Assembly: GCA_019359115.1 (NCBI GenBank) | Contig: JAHHHW010000089.1 | Coordinates: forward strand, 1-60,557 | DNA: 60,557 nucleotides | Direction of reading: 5' to 3' | From: Pelatocladus maniniholoensis HA4357-MV3 | GTDB lineage: Bacteria > Cyanobacteriota > Cyanobacteriia > Cyanobacteriales > Nostocaceae | Shown here: piece by piece, positions 34,121 through 43,705 of the stretch | How the letters are laid out: each line of letters starts with the position of its first letter | Position numbering within the stretch: the stretch's first letter is position 1 | Made by a program: the position numbers and the translations under genes | The notes under the pieces: model-generated | Seen by the model: the letters and a program-made list of their open reading frames with translations, nothing else | Told to the model about the DNA's origin: nothing | Database searches by the model: none

Positions 34121-34861
34121 TCAAAAACGCACTTTGTACAAATCGAATAATTCTCCTGATTGCCGTGCAACTACTTTACCACCAGCAGTTTTGATTATTT
34201 TTTCCCACTCTGCTATCGGATCTAAAAACGCCTCAGCACCCAAATAAGTTTCCAAAACTGCCCAATCTTCAGCTAAAGGTTGTTCAGGATTGAGGATGTC
34301 AAACACAAATTGTCCACCTGGTTTCAATACCCGTTTGACTTCCACTAACACAGTACTCCAATATTCAAGTGGAAAATAGCAGCTAAATCCTGTGGCGATC
34401 GCTAAGTCAAACTGATCACCAGAGTAGTTTAACTGATGAGCGCCACCTAGTTCGACACCTTTGAATAGCTTCGAGTTCAACTGCGAACCACGGGAATTGA
34501 GAGTATTTCGCGCTACAGTACTGATTTCTTGTCCATAAAAATACGCTTGCCAATCTCGCCAAGGATAGATCAAAAAGCTGACACCGCAGCCTATATCCAA
34601 ACAGTGCTGGTTCTTTTGTGGTTGAGCTATTTCCCAAAAACTAGAAACTATTTTTGCTGCCAATATCCCACTCACCCACTCTCGATATATTGGCATTGCT
34701 TGCACCTCTGTTGGCAGTTCAAAGGATTGATTTTCATATTGTCGGTTAAAGCGATATGCTACTTGTGCTAACCTCACCTGCCATTTATCTGAGTGATGCA
34801 TATTGTTTGTGTTAGCCTTTTGAGACGGTTTGTTGGACATTTGATCTATACTATTGCTCAA
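34121..34861 (-). CDS. Class I SAM-dependent methyltransferase
   Basis: The 246-residue product carries SAM-binding motif I CLDIGCGVSFLIYPW near residue 87, an acidic residue ending the second strand (YFYGQEIST), and the late motif VKRVLKPGGQFVFDILNPE near 178. These define the Rossmann methyltransferase fold. The first 35 residues are polar and low in complexity. The substrate cannot be named. It converges on the broken end of nifK, 98 bases from the stop, and is transcribed alone. Confidence 0.85.
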   Translation of the reverse strand: MSNSIDQMSNKPSQKANTNNMHHSDKWQVRLAQVAYRFNRQYENQSFELPTEVQAMPIYREWVSGILAAKIVSSFWEIAQPQKNQHCLDIGCGVSFLIYPWRDWQAYFYGQEISTVARNTLNSRGSQLNSKLFKGVELGGAHQLNYSGDQFDLAIATGFSCYFPLEYWSTVLVEVKRVLKPGGQFVFDILNPEQPLAEDWAVLETYLGAEAFLDPIAEWEKIIKTAGGKVVARQSGELFDLYKVRF

Positions 34862-35414
34862 CTATTTCTAAATGCGGTATTCCGTATACATGTCAAGATT
34901 AACGCTATAACTTATACTTGTATGTCGTTTTAACACTTTAATGTGCGTTTGTCCTGACTAGATAATGGGAAGCATTATCAAAAGTATCTTGCAGTTTTTT
35001 ACAGCTATCTATGTAATATTACTGTGGTTGTTAATTTATTTGTTGCTTAGTTTTTAATTATATCTTCTCCTTTATATAACGTCACATTTTTGACTTTTTA
35101 TTTGCTTTTAACGACTTTGTTCGGTTGGGTGCAAGATCTGAGCTTACCAGTATGAAACATAAGTAGTTAAACAACGCCAAAAATTTATTTAATGGCTGCG
35201 TAAATTCATAACCCAACTCAGATAAATATCAAGGATTTAAATAAAAGTCCCCGATTTCATACCTGCATTCTGGGGTGTGTATCCGGAAATCAACCAATTA
35301 ATTTTGTGGAGTAAGGATATGACTTTAATCTCAAGGATAAACTCAACTAAAGTTTGATATTGCAAGTAAGCAAGGCAATATGTACTGTGAAATAGTCCGT
35401 TAGTATTAAATTAG
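34862..35414. other. Gene-free region
   Basis: About 550 A+T-rich bases between divergent genes. I see no gene or clear repeat. The histidine kinase promoter should be in its right half. Confidence 0.5.
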
Positions 35415-36389
35415 ATGGATAATACCATGGTATCTAAGCATTACAACGAGTTATTACTAAAACAAGAGGAATTACAACAGTATCTCCTGCAAATTGAAGA
35501 GCTTGCTACAGTGCAAGAACGCAAACGTATTGCCCGTGAAATACATGATTCTTTAGGTAACGCGCTAACAAGTCTTAATATTCAGATGCAAACGGCTCTC
35601 AAGCTTTGGCATATTGATCCCTTTGAAGCAGAACGGTTTTTAACAGCTGCTCAAAAACTAGGAGTTGTTGCTATTCATGAAGTTCGTCAATCTGTCTATG
35701 CTTTACGCACAAATGATGTTCAAGAACAATCACTACAAGAACTAGTCACTTTTGTTGTTAACAATTTCCATCAAACTACTGGCATTTTGCCTTCTACTAG
35801 TATCAGCCTATCTGCTCCCTTGCCTATCAAAGTAGTGACAACTATTTATCGGATCGTACAAGAATCTCTGACAAATATATGCAAATATGCACAAGCAACA
35901 AAGGTACAGATTATAGTAGATGCCAATTCAAATAATGTACTCCTTGTTATTAGAGATAATGGCAAAGGTTTTAGCCTATCGGAAAAAAAAACAGGTTTTG
36001 GTATCCAAGGTATCAAAGAAAGAGTGACAGCCTTACAAGGAAATTTCAATATTGAAACTGAGCCAGGAGGTGGTTGCAAGATAACTGTAAAACTGCCTTT
36101 AATAGAGCCTTCCATTTTGGAAACAAAAACGTCAAAAAATTTACCCGAATCTACGACAACACTAGCGAATCAACTAAATAATTTATCTAATAAGGAGAGC
36201 TTTATATGTCAATGCGAGCGAAATTTAGCTGAATTAATTGGTCCAATAGCGTCTTTTCTAGTTCAAAAAGCTATCAAGAATAACCCTTATGCATCCTGTA
36301 CAGAACTCGTGAAATTTTTAGCAGCAGAAATTTCAAATCCGCAAAAGGCTCAGAAATTTCAGCAAATTTTACTTTCTAATTTCAATTAG
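35415..36389 (+). CDS. Soluble NarL-family histidine kinase
   Basis: The 324-residue kinase has no membrane segment. Its HisKA_3 region holds the phosphorylated histidine in REIHDSLGNALTSLN (about residue 43). The ATP-binding domain shows the N box in QESLTNICKYAQA and glycine loops in RDNGKGFSL and GFGIQGIKERV. An extra C-terminal domain of about 65 residues (LAELIGPIASFLVQKAIKNN) resembles helical tails found on other cyanobacterial signalling proteins. Its last four bases overlap the end of the convergent DUF3365 gene. No response regulator gene is adjacent; the nearest trace is a remnant at 54033. Confidence 0.88.
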   Translation: MDNTMVSKHYNELLLKQEELQQYLLQIEELATVQERKRIAREIHDSLGNALTSLNIQMQTALKLWHIDPFEAERFLTAAQKLGVVAIHEVRQSVYALRTNDVQEQSLQELVTFVVNNFHQTTGILPSTSISLSAPLPIKVVTTIYRIVQESLTNICKYAQATKVQIIVDANSNNVLLVIRDNGKGFSLSEKKTGFGIQGIKERVTALQGNFNIETEPGGGCKITVKLPLIEPSILETKTSKNLPESTTTLANQLNNLSNKESFICQCERNLAELIGPIASFLVQKAIKNNPYASCTELVKFLAAEISNPQKAQKFQQILLSNFN

Positions 36390-37288
36390 TTGTCCTGCTT
36401 ATGAAGCAGCTTGAGAGCTATTTCTAAACTAGATTTCATTCGATTAAATGCCACTGCTAATCCACCAATTTCATCATTATATGTTTCATCGAAATCAGTA
36501 TTCATATTGCCAGTACTGATTTTCTGAGCTATTTTTTCCATGTTTCTAATCCGTTGAATAATAGTTTTTTTGATTAAAAAATTCAGCAAGAAGATTACAG
36601 TGGCGAAGATAGCAATCAAAAGTCCCATTATTAAAGACCAACTGTGAATAGCATCTTCAAATACATCTTGAGAAGGAATGGAAATGATTTGAGCAGCAAC
36701 AATTTCATTGAGTTTCCAGCCAAAACCATTTTGTGTACCATAGCTTGCTAACAAACTCTTTGGGGCATTCTCTACTTTTGAATGACATTCAAGACAACTC
36801 TGTTGTGTAATAGCTAGTGGTCGTGCGATATAAAATACTTCTCCTTGCGGAAGTTTACGAAAACCAGTAATTTCTTGAATCTTTTTATTGTTACGAAAGC
36901 GTTTGACAATTTGAGTTTCAAAACTATCAGCTTTATCTCGTAAATTAGTAGGATTCAGTGTTGCTTCTCTATATACAAAATTCTTATATTCTTCGTCATC
37001 GCGAAAATTTTCAAATATTTTGATAGCAGAGAAAGCAGGTACTGTTTCTGGAATGAATTGTGCTTCGGTTTCCAATTTAGATTTAAGTAGAGGATTTATG
37101 CGATCTTGTGTGTATTGTCTAACTGAATTCATTGTACGCATGAGAATCAGTGCTTTAGAAGTAACTTCATTTTGCGCTCTATATTGTAATAAATTTGACA
37201 GTGTAGTACTAGTCATGAAAATACTAATTATAAAAATTAGTATCAAAATTAAGTTTACCTTCGTGCCAATTTTTAATTTTCTTAACAT
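36386..37288 (-). CDS. DUF3365 heme-c sensor protein with HAMP domain
   Basis: The 300-residue protein has an N-terminal membrane helix (residues 11-33), a periplasmic DUF3365 domain (about 40-205) with the heme-binding CLECH motif near residue 165, a second membrane helix near 213-236, and a HAMP-like segment ending at the C-terminus. Tll0287-type proteins of this family bind heme c and are thought to sense redox or small ligands. It has no kinase domain, so it probably signals through a partner, perhaps the soluble histidine kinase whose gene meets it tail to tail. A paralog lies at 40317. Confidence 0.85.
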   Translation of the reverse strand: MLRKLKIGTKVNLILILIFIISIFMTSTTLSNLLQYRAQNEVTSKALILMRTMNSVRQYTQDRINPLLKSKLETEAQFIPETVPAFSAIKIFENFRDDEEYKNFVYREATLNPTNLRDKADSFETQIVKRFRNNKKIQEITGFRKLPQGEVFYIARPLAITQQSCLECHSKVENAPKSLLASYGTQNGFGWKLNEIVAAQIISIPSQDVFEDAIHSWSLIMGLLIAIFATVIFLLNFLIKKTIIQRIRNMEKIAQKISTGNMNTDFDETYNDEIGGLAVAFNRMKSSLEIALKLLHKQDN

Positions 37289-37328
37289 AATTTTTCCTCA
37301 TTAAATTGACACGTATTTTAGCTAAATA

Positions 37329-37370
37329 TTTAAACCCTTAGCAGTATATTGAAAAAAATGGGATGCTCCT
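37329..37370. repeat. Partial copy of GGGAGCATCCCAA repeat family
   Basis: TTTAAACCCTTAGCAGTATA, then GGGATGCTCC, is the reverse-oriented end of the family seen at 52851, 54792 and 55725. Confidence 0.7.
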
Positions 37371-37468
37371 AACTGTAACAGTATAGATCGCAATCAAAAC
37401 TTATTCGACAATTCTTCTATAAGAGAACTTAAAAAATATCACTATTATTAATTTAACAATAATCAATA

Positions 37469-38323
37469 ATGTTTAGGCAATTTTCTCGTCGTGACTTTCT
37501 TTTATTTCTACTATCTTTAATAGTGAGTACGTGCAAATCAAAATCGGCGTATGGAGGTGTATTAACTATTGGTGTCATCAACTACAGTGCTGGAGAAGAG
37601 ATTATTAATCAATACGCTAATTTTAATAGCTACTTAGCTGAAAAAATGAAAGCATATATTCAGCTAGAGCCTGTTTTCAATGAAAATCAAGCAATTGAAC
37701 GCTTAAAAGAACGCGTTTGGTCAGTAGTATTTGCTCCACCAGGTTTAGCCGCTCTTGCAATTTCTCGTTATCAATACACGCCACTTTTTCCTTTAGTTGG
37801 TGAAAGTAATTTGCGCTCAATTATTGTTGTAGGTAAAGATAGTCCACTCAACAATTTAAAAATGTTAGAGAGTCAAACTCTTGTATTAGGTCAGCCAGGT
37901 TCAGCAACAGGATATTATTTACCCCTTTACAATCTTTATGGTCTGACATTGGCTGAGATATTATTTGCACCCACACCTAAAACAGTTTTAGAATGGGTAG
38001 CTCAAGGAAAAGCAAATGCTGGTGCAGTTTCAGTCGCAGAGTTGGATCTCTACCGCTCCCAGTTAAACCAAAGTGAGCTTCGCATACTCTTTAAAGATCC
38101 TCATTTAATTCCGCCTGGCGTAGTGTTGGTAGGGCCGAATGTAGAACGCAAAAATCAAGAATATATCCGCCGAGCCTTGAATGATTTTCCTTCAAGTTTG
38201 GCTCAAGAGGTAGGGTATGTACCTAATGCAAAAGTACCAGATTACCAATATATGATTAATGTGGTAGACCGGGTGATGGCGATCGCATCTCAATTACAAA
38301 ACAAACCTGCTCGTTTATTTTGA
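37469..38323 (+). CDS. PhnD-like periplasmic binding protein
   Basis: The 284-residue protein has an N-terminal export signal with paired arginines (FSRRDFLLFLLSLIV) and a cysteine at residue 22 that could be lipidated. The mature part has the phosphate/phosphonate-binding (PhnD) fold: LTIGVINYSAGEEI, VFAPPGLAALAIS, LVLGQPGSATGYYLPL and VLEWVAQGKANAGAVSV. No transporter permease or ATPase lies nearby. Together with kinases and DUF3365 proteins this suggests a ligand sensor for signalling, not an uptake system. The ligand is unknown. Confidence 0.85.
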   Translation: MFRQFSRRDFLLFLLSLIVSTCKSKSAYGGVLTIGVINYSAGEEIINQYANFNSYLAEKMKAYIQLEPVFNENQAIERLKERVWSVVFAPPGLAALAISRYQYTPLFPLVGESNLRSIIVVGKDSPLNNLKMLESQTLVLGQPGSATGYYLPLYNLYGLTLAEILFAPTPKTVLEWVAQGKANAGAVSVAELDLYRSQLNQSELRILFKDPHLIPPGVVLVGPNVERKNQEYIRRALNDFPSSLAQEVGYVPNAKVPDYQYMINVVDRVMAIASQLQNKPARLF

Positions 38324-38569
38324 TTAAAAGGAGACTATTTGAAGCATTTCTAAAGGCTTTATATGTATTGTAATTGATATGAAATGATATGAATCTGCTT
38401 GCAACTTTCGTTGAACAACTAAGTAAATTTCTCTATTACTTTCGTTGAGTAGGAAGCAAATACTCTAACAAAAGTCTTGAAATTCTTATTTGATGCTGCA
38501 ATTAGATTTAAAAGATTCAAAATAGGTAGGTAACGAGGTCAATTATGGTAGAGTTAGTTGCCACTTCCT

Positions 38570-39868
38570 ATGAGTCTGTCATTTCCTATCCGCTCAAATT
38601 CCATCTACTCAAATCCATTTCGCTTTCTGCTTTATACCGAATGGGGGTTAGTGGCAACTTTTGCTATAGTTGACTCCTTGCGATCAATTGTTTTCTCGCA
38701 AACCCTTTATTTATCAGTTCCATCTCTTTTAATTTTGATCATCTTCGGTCTCATGGGATTGATATTACCTCGCGGTCAAACGGTTTATAAAGTACTTTAC
38801 ACAGGTATTGAAGTTGGCTTAATTTTATTTGGGGCTATCTTAGGATACCTACAACTATGGCCCTTGCTGTTGATTGTAGTGGTAATCCGCAGTTGCTTCT
38901 TGTTTGATTGCTTGGGGCGTTATCTAGTAGCTGCTTTAACTTTTTTTCTGTTTTTGGTTCTACAAGCCCAATCTATCAGCAACATTACTTTGTCCTTATC
39001 ACTCTTAGAGCAGAGAAAATTTTGGTTAAACCAATTTATTTATACAATCCTGTTTGGTGTGGGATTATTGTTTTTGTTACAACTAGTGAATATGGTATTG
39101 GTCGAGCGCCAACTTAGGGAACAGCTAACAATTGCTCACAAGCAACTACAGCAATACATTGTCCAAGTTGAAGATCTTACCGTTGTGCGGGAACGCAATC
39201 ACATTGCCCATAATATTCATGATTCTCTCGGACATGCTCTAGCTGTAATAAATATTCAACTCCAAAGCGCTCTCAAATTTTGGCAAGTTGACCTAGATCA
39301 AGCTCATAGATATGTTGTAGAGACCAAACAACTCGGTTCTTTTGCTATGCAAGAGGTTCGCCGTTCAGTTAATACATTGCGTGTGGACGTACCAAAAGAG
39401 CGATCGCTCCACATGGCGATCGCATTTTTAGTACGAGAATTCCATCATGTAACAGGCATTTTGCCTACTACTCAGTTGAGTTTAGCTTTTGTATTACCTT
39501 TAGAGGTTAGCAAAATACTTTATCGTCTTGTACAAGAAGCACTGACAAATATCCACAAACATGCAGAAGCAACAACAGTTAATATTCATTTAAGTGCAAT
39601 TCCAGAGCAAGTCTATCTCACTATTGAAGACAATGGCAAAGGGTTTCAATTAGATCAACAGCCAATGGGGTTTGGACTTCAAGAAATGCAAGAAAGAGTT
39701 GCACTTTTAAAAGGTCAATTTCAAATAGAAAGTAAATTAGGGAGTGGTTGCTGTATTACCGTGAGACTACCTTTATCAGAATTCCCCACCAACATACCAC
39801 AGCCTTTGGAATTAGCCTCAGTTCCAAATAGTAAAAATTCCACCCTTCAGAAAAGCTTTGTGCAATAG
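38570..39868 (+). CDS. Membrane-bound NarL-family histidine kinase
   Basis: From ATG 38570 (TTG 38558 is an alternative) the product has 432 residues. Six or so hydrophobic segments fill residues about 15-175, then a short coiled coil, then HisKA_3 with the histidine in HNIHDSLGHALAVIN near 217. The ATP-binding domain shows QEALTNIHKHAEA, EDNGKGFQL and GFGLQEMQERVALL. The kinase half is clearly paralogous to the soluble kinase at 35415. The membrane part has no recognisable sensor domain, so the input may come from the neighbouring PhnD-like and DUF3365 proteins. Confidence 0.88.
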   Translation: MSLSFPIRSNSIYSNPFRFLLYTEWGLVATFAIVDSLRSIVFSQTLYLSVPSLLILIIFGLMGLILPRGQTVYKVLYTGIEVGLILFGAILGYLQLWPLLLIVVVIRSCFLFDCLGRYLVAALTFFLFLVLQAQSISNITLSLSLLEQRKFWLNQFIYTILFGVGLLFLLQLVNMVLVERQLREQLTIAHKQLQQYIVQVEDLTVVRERNHIAHNIHDSLGHALAVINIQLQSALKFWQVDLDQAHRYVVETKQLGSFAMQEVRRSVNTLRVDVPKERSLHMAIAFLVREFHHVTGILPTTQLSLAFVLPLEVSKILYRLVQEALTNIHKHAEATTVNIHLSAIPEQVYLTIEDNGKGFQLDQQPMGFGLQEMQERVALLKGQFQIESKLGSGCCITVRLPLSEFPTNIPQPLELASVPNSKNSTLQKSFVQ

Positions 39869-40316
39869 AGATCAGGGATTGGAGACTAAGAGAACAAGAG
39901 ATAATATCATATCCGTTTCAATAGTTGTCATTGCGTAAGTGATTAACAAAACTTGGTATAAAACCACCAACTAGTACCAAACAATAAATTAGCTATGACT
40001 TAAGTCATAGCTAATTTTACTTAACCAGTCAACTAAAGTTAGAAGCTATTTATATATTTCGTTGAAGAGAGATTCGAGACGTTCTTCAGATGTAGCTCTG
40101 TTATTAAGTTTCTACGATAAATACAATGCTATAGGAATCCGGTTTGATTTATGAACTTATTAGTAAAGAGAGGGAACAGAAAACAGGGAACAGACTTACC
40201 GAAGGTCTGAGCGTCTCCAAACGGGAATATCAACTATACTGAGTTTTCTTAAATCAAATATAAATCCTATATAGAAATTACAAATAGAGCTTTATCAAAG
40301 ATAAAGACTAGGAATA
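39869..40316. other. Gene-free region
   Basis: About 450 bases without a gene. A short inverted repeat (TAGCTATGACTTAAGTCATAGCTA, with arms TAGCTATGACTT) lies near 39991-40014 and may end the kinase transcript. Confidence 0.5.
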
Positions 40317-41381
40317 ATGATAAATAATTCCAAGCTTGCAAACAAATTTACTCTGCTTTTATCGCTAGTTTTCATAGGCGCTATTATGTTTAGTGGTTTT
40401 GCTTTATCAAAAGCACTTAAATACACCGCAGAAAATGAAATAAGCGATAGAGCGCAAGTCCTCATACAAATGGTCGATTCAGTTAGAAACTACACTAGTA
40501 CTAACGTAATTCAGCTATTAAAGCCTTACCAAAAAACTCAGGAAAGATTTATTCCTGAAACGATACCCAGTTTTGCGGCTAGGCAAGTATTTGAAAATTT
40601 ACGCACAAAACCAGAATATCAGAATTATCTCTATAAAGATGCCACACTTAATCCTACAAATTTGCAGGATCAAGCTGACGACTTTGAAACTAATCTTATA
40701 GAAGCTTTCCGTAAGGAACCTAATCTGCAAACTCAATCAGGTTTTCGGACTATATTTGGAGAGCAATTGTTTTACACTGCTCGTCCTTTTTCTATAAAAA
40801 ATCCACAGTGTCTTAGCTGTCATACTACACCCGAAATGGCACCTAAAAGTCTTGTGGAAACATATGGAACAGAGCATGGTTTTGGTTGGAAGCTAAATGA
40901 AATTCTTGGCACTCAAATTATTTATGTTCCTGCTAGTCAGGTATTTGATAATGTTCGCAAGAATTTTTCTTTGTTTATCGGCATTTTTATTGGAATTTTT
41001 ACTTTAGTAATTATTCTAATTAATTACTTGCTGAAGCGAAATGTGATTCAACCTATCAAACCAATGGCTCAACTGGCTCAAAAAATTAGTACTAACACAA
41101 TTGATTCTGATGAAGCAAAAGAGTTTGAAATTAAAAGTCTGACAGGACTTGTGAAACGCACTGACGAATTAGGACAGTTGGGACGAGTATTTCAGAAGAT
41201 GGTTCGTGAAGTCTACGATCGCGAACAACGCTTAAAACAACAGGTACAAGAACTCCAAATCAAAATTGATGAGACAAAAATGGCTCGTCAAGTGGATGAA
41301 ATTGCTCGCAGTGAATACTTTCAAAAATTGCGTCAAGAGGCAAAAAATATCAGAAATAAATGGTCAGAATCAAATGAATAA
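40317..41381 (+). CDS. DUF3365 heme-c sensor protein with HAMP and coiled coil
   Basis: The 354-residue protein is a paralog of the one at 36386: an N-terminal membrane helix (about 12-33), the DUF3365 domain with heme motif CLSCH near residue 163, a second membrane helix near 218-240, and a HAMP region. It then adds a coiled coil of about 60 residues (EQRLKQQVQELQIKIDETKM) not present in the paralog. It lacks a kinase or cyclase output domain. It follows the membrane kinase and precedes a MinD-like ATPase, an order that suggests one sensory pathway. Confidence 0.85.
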   Translation: MINNSKLANKFTLLLSLVFIGAIMFSGFALSKALKYTAENEISDRAQVLIQMVDSVRNYTSTNVIQLLKPYQKTQERFIPETIPSFAARQVFENLRTKPEYQNYLYKDATLNPTNLQDQADDFETNLIEAFRKEPNLQTQSGFRTIFGEQLFYTARPFSIKNPQCLSCHTTPEMAPKSLVETYGTEHGFGWKLNEILGTQIIYVPASQVFDNVRKNFSLFIGIFIGIFTLVIILINYLLKRNVIQPIKPMAQLAQKISTNTIDSDEAKEFEIKSLTGLVKRTDELGQLGRVFQKMVREVYDREQRLKQQVQELQIKIDETKMARQVDEIARSEYFQKLRQEAKNIRNKWSESNE

Positions 41382-41506
41382 GTGTGAATAATAAGTGTTT
41401 AGTGCTTAATAGTTGTTTTTCTCCCTTGTCCTCCTTGTTATTCCTCCTACACCCCTAAACCCTTTTCCAACTAGTCATATTAACTAAAAATTTGAGGATA
41501 TATATT

Positions 41507-42283
41507 ATGTCTAAAGTTGTGTCTGTTCATTCGTTCCGTGGCGGAACAGGTAAATCAAATGTAACTGCTAATATAGCTACTATAATTGCTCGTTCTGGTA
41601 AGCGAGTTGCTATTGTTGATACGGATATTCAGTCGCCTGGAATTCACGTTCTTTTCGGTCTTGATGAGGGAAATGTCAAGTATACTTTGAATGATTATCT
41701 GTGGGGTCGCTGTCCAATTGAAAAGGCTGCTTATGATGTTACACCACTGATTAAAATGAGGCAGAAAAATGCTGCTATCAGAGGTAATGTTTTCCTAATT
41801 CCCTCTAGTATTAAAACTGGTGAAATTTCTCGAATTTTACGCGAGGGATATGATGCACGCTTGCTTAACGATGGTTTTCAGCATTTAATTAAACGTTTAA
41901 AACTAGATTATCTTTTTATTGATACTCATCCTGGAATTAACGAAGAAACTCTGCTATCTATCATTATTTCCAATATTCTTGTAGTCATCCTCCGACCAGA
42001 TCAGCAGGATTACCAAGGTACTGCTGTAGCTGTAGATGTAGCTCGGAAATTAGATGTTCCTAATATAATGCTAGTAGTTAATAAGGCACTACCAGCTTTG
42101 AATTTTCAGGTTTTAAGACAACAAGTATTTTCAACTTATGGCACAACTGTAGCTGGTATTTTACCTGTGTGTGAAGAGATGTTTTATCTGGGTAGTAAAG
42201 ATATTTTTAGCCTGTGCTATCCTGATCATCCTTGGACACACGAAGTAAATGCGATCGCCAAACAGATAGCTAGTTATAGATGA
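41507..42283 (+). CDS. MinD/ParA-family ATPase
   Basis: From ATG 41507 (AGGA at 41495-41498) the product has 258 residues. It has a deviant Walker A FRGGTGKSNVTANI near residue 9, a switch I type segment IVDTDIQSPGIHVLFG, and FIDTHPGINEETL as switch II. No ParB-like partner is nearby. Members of this group in bacteria can position signalling or secretion complexes on the membrane or nucleoid. Its place directly after the DUF3365/HAMP gene suggests a role with those membrane sensors, which is inferred only from order. Confidence 0.85.
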   Translation: MSKVVSVHSFRGGTGKSNVTANIATIIARSGKRVAIVDTDIQSPGIHVLFGLDEGNVKYTLNDYLWGRCPIEKAAYDVTPLIKMRQKNAAIRGNVFLIPSSIKTGEISRILREGYDARLLNDGFQHLIKRLKLDYLFIDTHPGINEETLLSIIISNILVVILRPDQQDYQGTAVAVDVARKLDVPNIMLVVNKALPALNFQVLRQQVFSTYGTTVAGILPVCEEMFYLGSKDIFSLCYPDHPWTHEVNAIAKQIASYR

Positions 42284-42361
42284 TTAAATATACAACTCAA
42301 TAGAAGATTAAATATCTTCCGCCAAAAACAAGAGAAAATCAAAAATTAAGAGGAATTAACA

Positions 42362-42412
42362 ATGGAATATCAATTATTTACTCTGAGTATTACTGAAGGG
42401 TCAAAATGTTAA
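42362..42412 (+). CDS. Possible 16-codon leader peptide
   Basis: ATG 42362, behind AGAGGA, opens 16 codons whose TAA (42410-42412) overlaps the ATG of the next gene. A good ribosome binding site and the overlap suggest a coupled leader, but the frame is very short. Confidence 0.3.
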   Translation: MEYQLFTLSITEGSKC

Positions 42413-42720
42413 TAGAAACTCTACTTGCCATTGGAGCAATGTTAATGATAAATTCGCAAACTTCCCAAGCTAAAGCCGAGCGTTTATCTCGTAAAGTTAG
42501 GGAGGGTAAAATTTCTTCAAAACAAGCGAGCGATCGCTATTGGACTGAGAAAATTAGAGAATGGGATACTGTTGATGATGGTAGTGTGCCTAAAGTGCCT
42601 AAAGAATGGGCAGATCGCTTCCGTAGCGGCAAAATGACCCTTGCTGATATCAACAAAATTTCTAATCCCAACATGCGAAATACTCTGCACTATTGGTATC
42701 ACTACGGCGATTATCGCTAA
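42406..42720 (+). CDS. Small hypothetical protein, 104 aa
   Basis: The product has a short hydrophobic start (MLIETLLAIGAMLMI), then a basic, polar domain with ERLSRKVREGKISSKQASDR and DRFRSGKMTLADINKISN, and it ends HYWYHYGDYR. The N-terminal helix could be a membrane anchor. I do not recognise the family. It follows the MinD-like gene by about 120 bases in the same direction and may belong to that unit. Confidence 0.6.
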   Translation: MLIETLLAIGAMLMINSQTSQAKAERLSRKVREGKISSKQASDRYWTEKIREWDTVDDGSVPKVPKEWADRFRSGKMTLADINKISNPNMRNTLHYWYHYGDYR

Positions 42721-43035
42721 TTAAAAAACTTCAAAATAGTTTTATATGAAAACTGTATTCTAATTACTCAGGACTATTTTATTCTAGACATAAACCGCCT
42801 TTAATTAAAGTTCAGAGCTAATATTTTAAGTTCGCTTTAACGGACTAAACTACTACTGAAAAATCGGTTTAAGTAAAAATTTATTCAGTCCTGGCGATTA
42901 TAAATCGCGGCTACACATACGAAACCCGCCTGCGCGGGTTATTTTATAAAGTTCACTTGGGTAGAGTTTATTTATGTAATAGCGAATTTGATTTGCCAAA
43001 TTGTTTCCAAGTTTCTCACGAATAGAGCGATCGCA
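42721..43035. repeat. Multi-hairpin intergenic sequence
   Basis: Several small hairpins follow one another, including GCGATTATAAATCGC (42894) and AACCCGCCTGCGCGGGTT (42923). This looks like one of the dispersed hairpin repeats of Nostocales and not a gene. Confidence 0.6.
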
Positions 43036-43038
43036 ATG

Positions 43039-43290
43039 TTGTCGTTTCAAGCGAGAACTTTGTCATTTCAAGCGAGAATTTTGTCGTTTCAAGTGAGAAC
43101 TTTGCTGTTTCAAACGAGAACTTTGCTGTTTCAAGTGAGAACTTTGCTGTTTCAAGTCAGAACTTTGTCGTTTCAAGTGAGAACTTTGCTGTTTCAAACG
43201 AGAACTTTGTCGTTTCAAGCGAGAACTTTGTTGTTTCAAACGAGAACTTTGCTGTTTCAAGTCAGAACGTTGTCGTTTTAAGTCAGAACA
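43039..43290. repeat. Twelve 21-bp tandem repeats
   Basis: Twelve units of the pattern TTGYYGTTTCAARYSAGAACT run without gaps. The length is a multiple of three, so both strands stay open across it (LSFQARTLLFQTRT-like on plus, SSRLKQQ-like on minus). There is no convincing ribosome binding site, and I treat it as a minisatellite. Confidence 0.85.
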
Positions 43291-43427
43291 TTGAAACTTC
43301 AAACTTGGAGTTTGCGCTCAAAACAGCCAGCAAAATAACTGGTTATATACAGCGCTTTGCATTTAAATGGAGTATACCCTGGCCCTATAGCGGTTCTCAT
43401 TTGAATCAAATACACCACCATGAACAA

Positions 43428-43705
43428 TGTAGAGACGTTACATGTAACGTCTGAGCGCAGCATATTGCACACAACCGAGAAGCGCTATAATCCCCAAAGG
43501 GGGCCCCTAGTTCCCCAACCCTCCCCGCTTGCGGCTACGGTGTACACACAAGTCAAAATTTTTCATTTTGAAACTGTATCCCGCCTAGAACTAAAGTTCC
43601 AAGCTCATAGCGAAAGTCCACTCAAGTGGACTGGAACAAACTTTTTTTTGAGTCCTCTTCAAAGGACTTGCGCTATGAGACTCGGAATAAATTCCGAGGC
43701 GGTAC
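43428..43705. repeat. Palindrome and multi-hairpin repeats after the transporter gene
   Basis: This stretch holds the palindrome AGACGTTACATGTAACGTCT (43433) and, at 43590-43700, a chain of hairpins (AGTCCACTCAAGTGGACT, GTCCTCTTCAAAGGAC, CTCGGAATAAATTCCGAG). No gene is supported here. Confidence 0.65.

Noticed and set aside
43039-43290. CRISPR array
   Set aside because: The 21-bp units abut with no spacers, and no cas genes are near.
42988-43302. Open frames across the 21-bp repeats on both strands as genes
   Set aside because: They are open only because the unit length is a multiple of three; no ribosome binding site or domain supports them.
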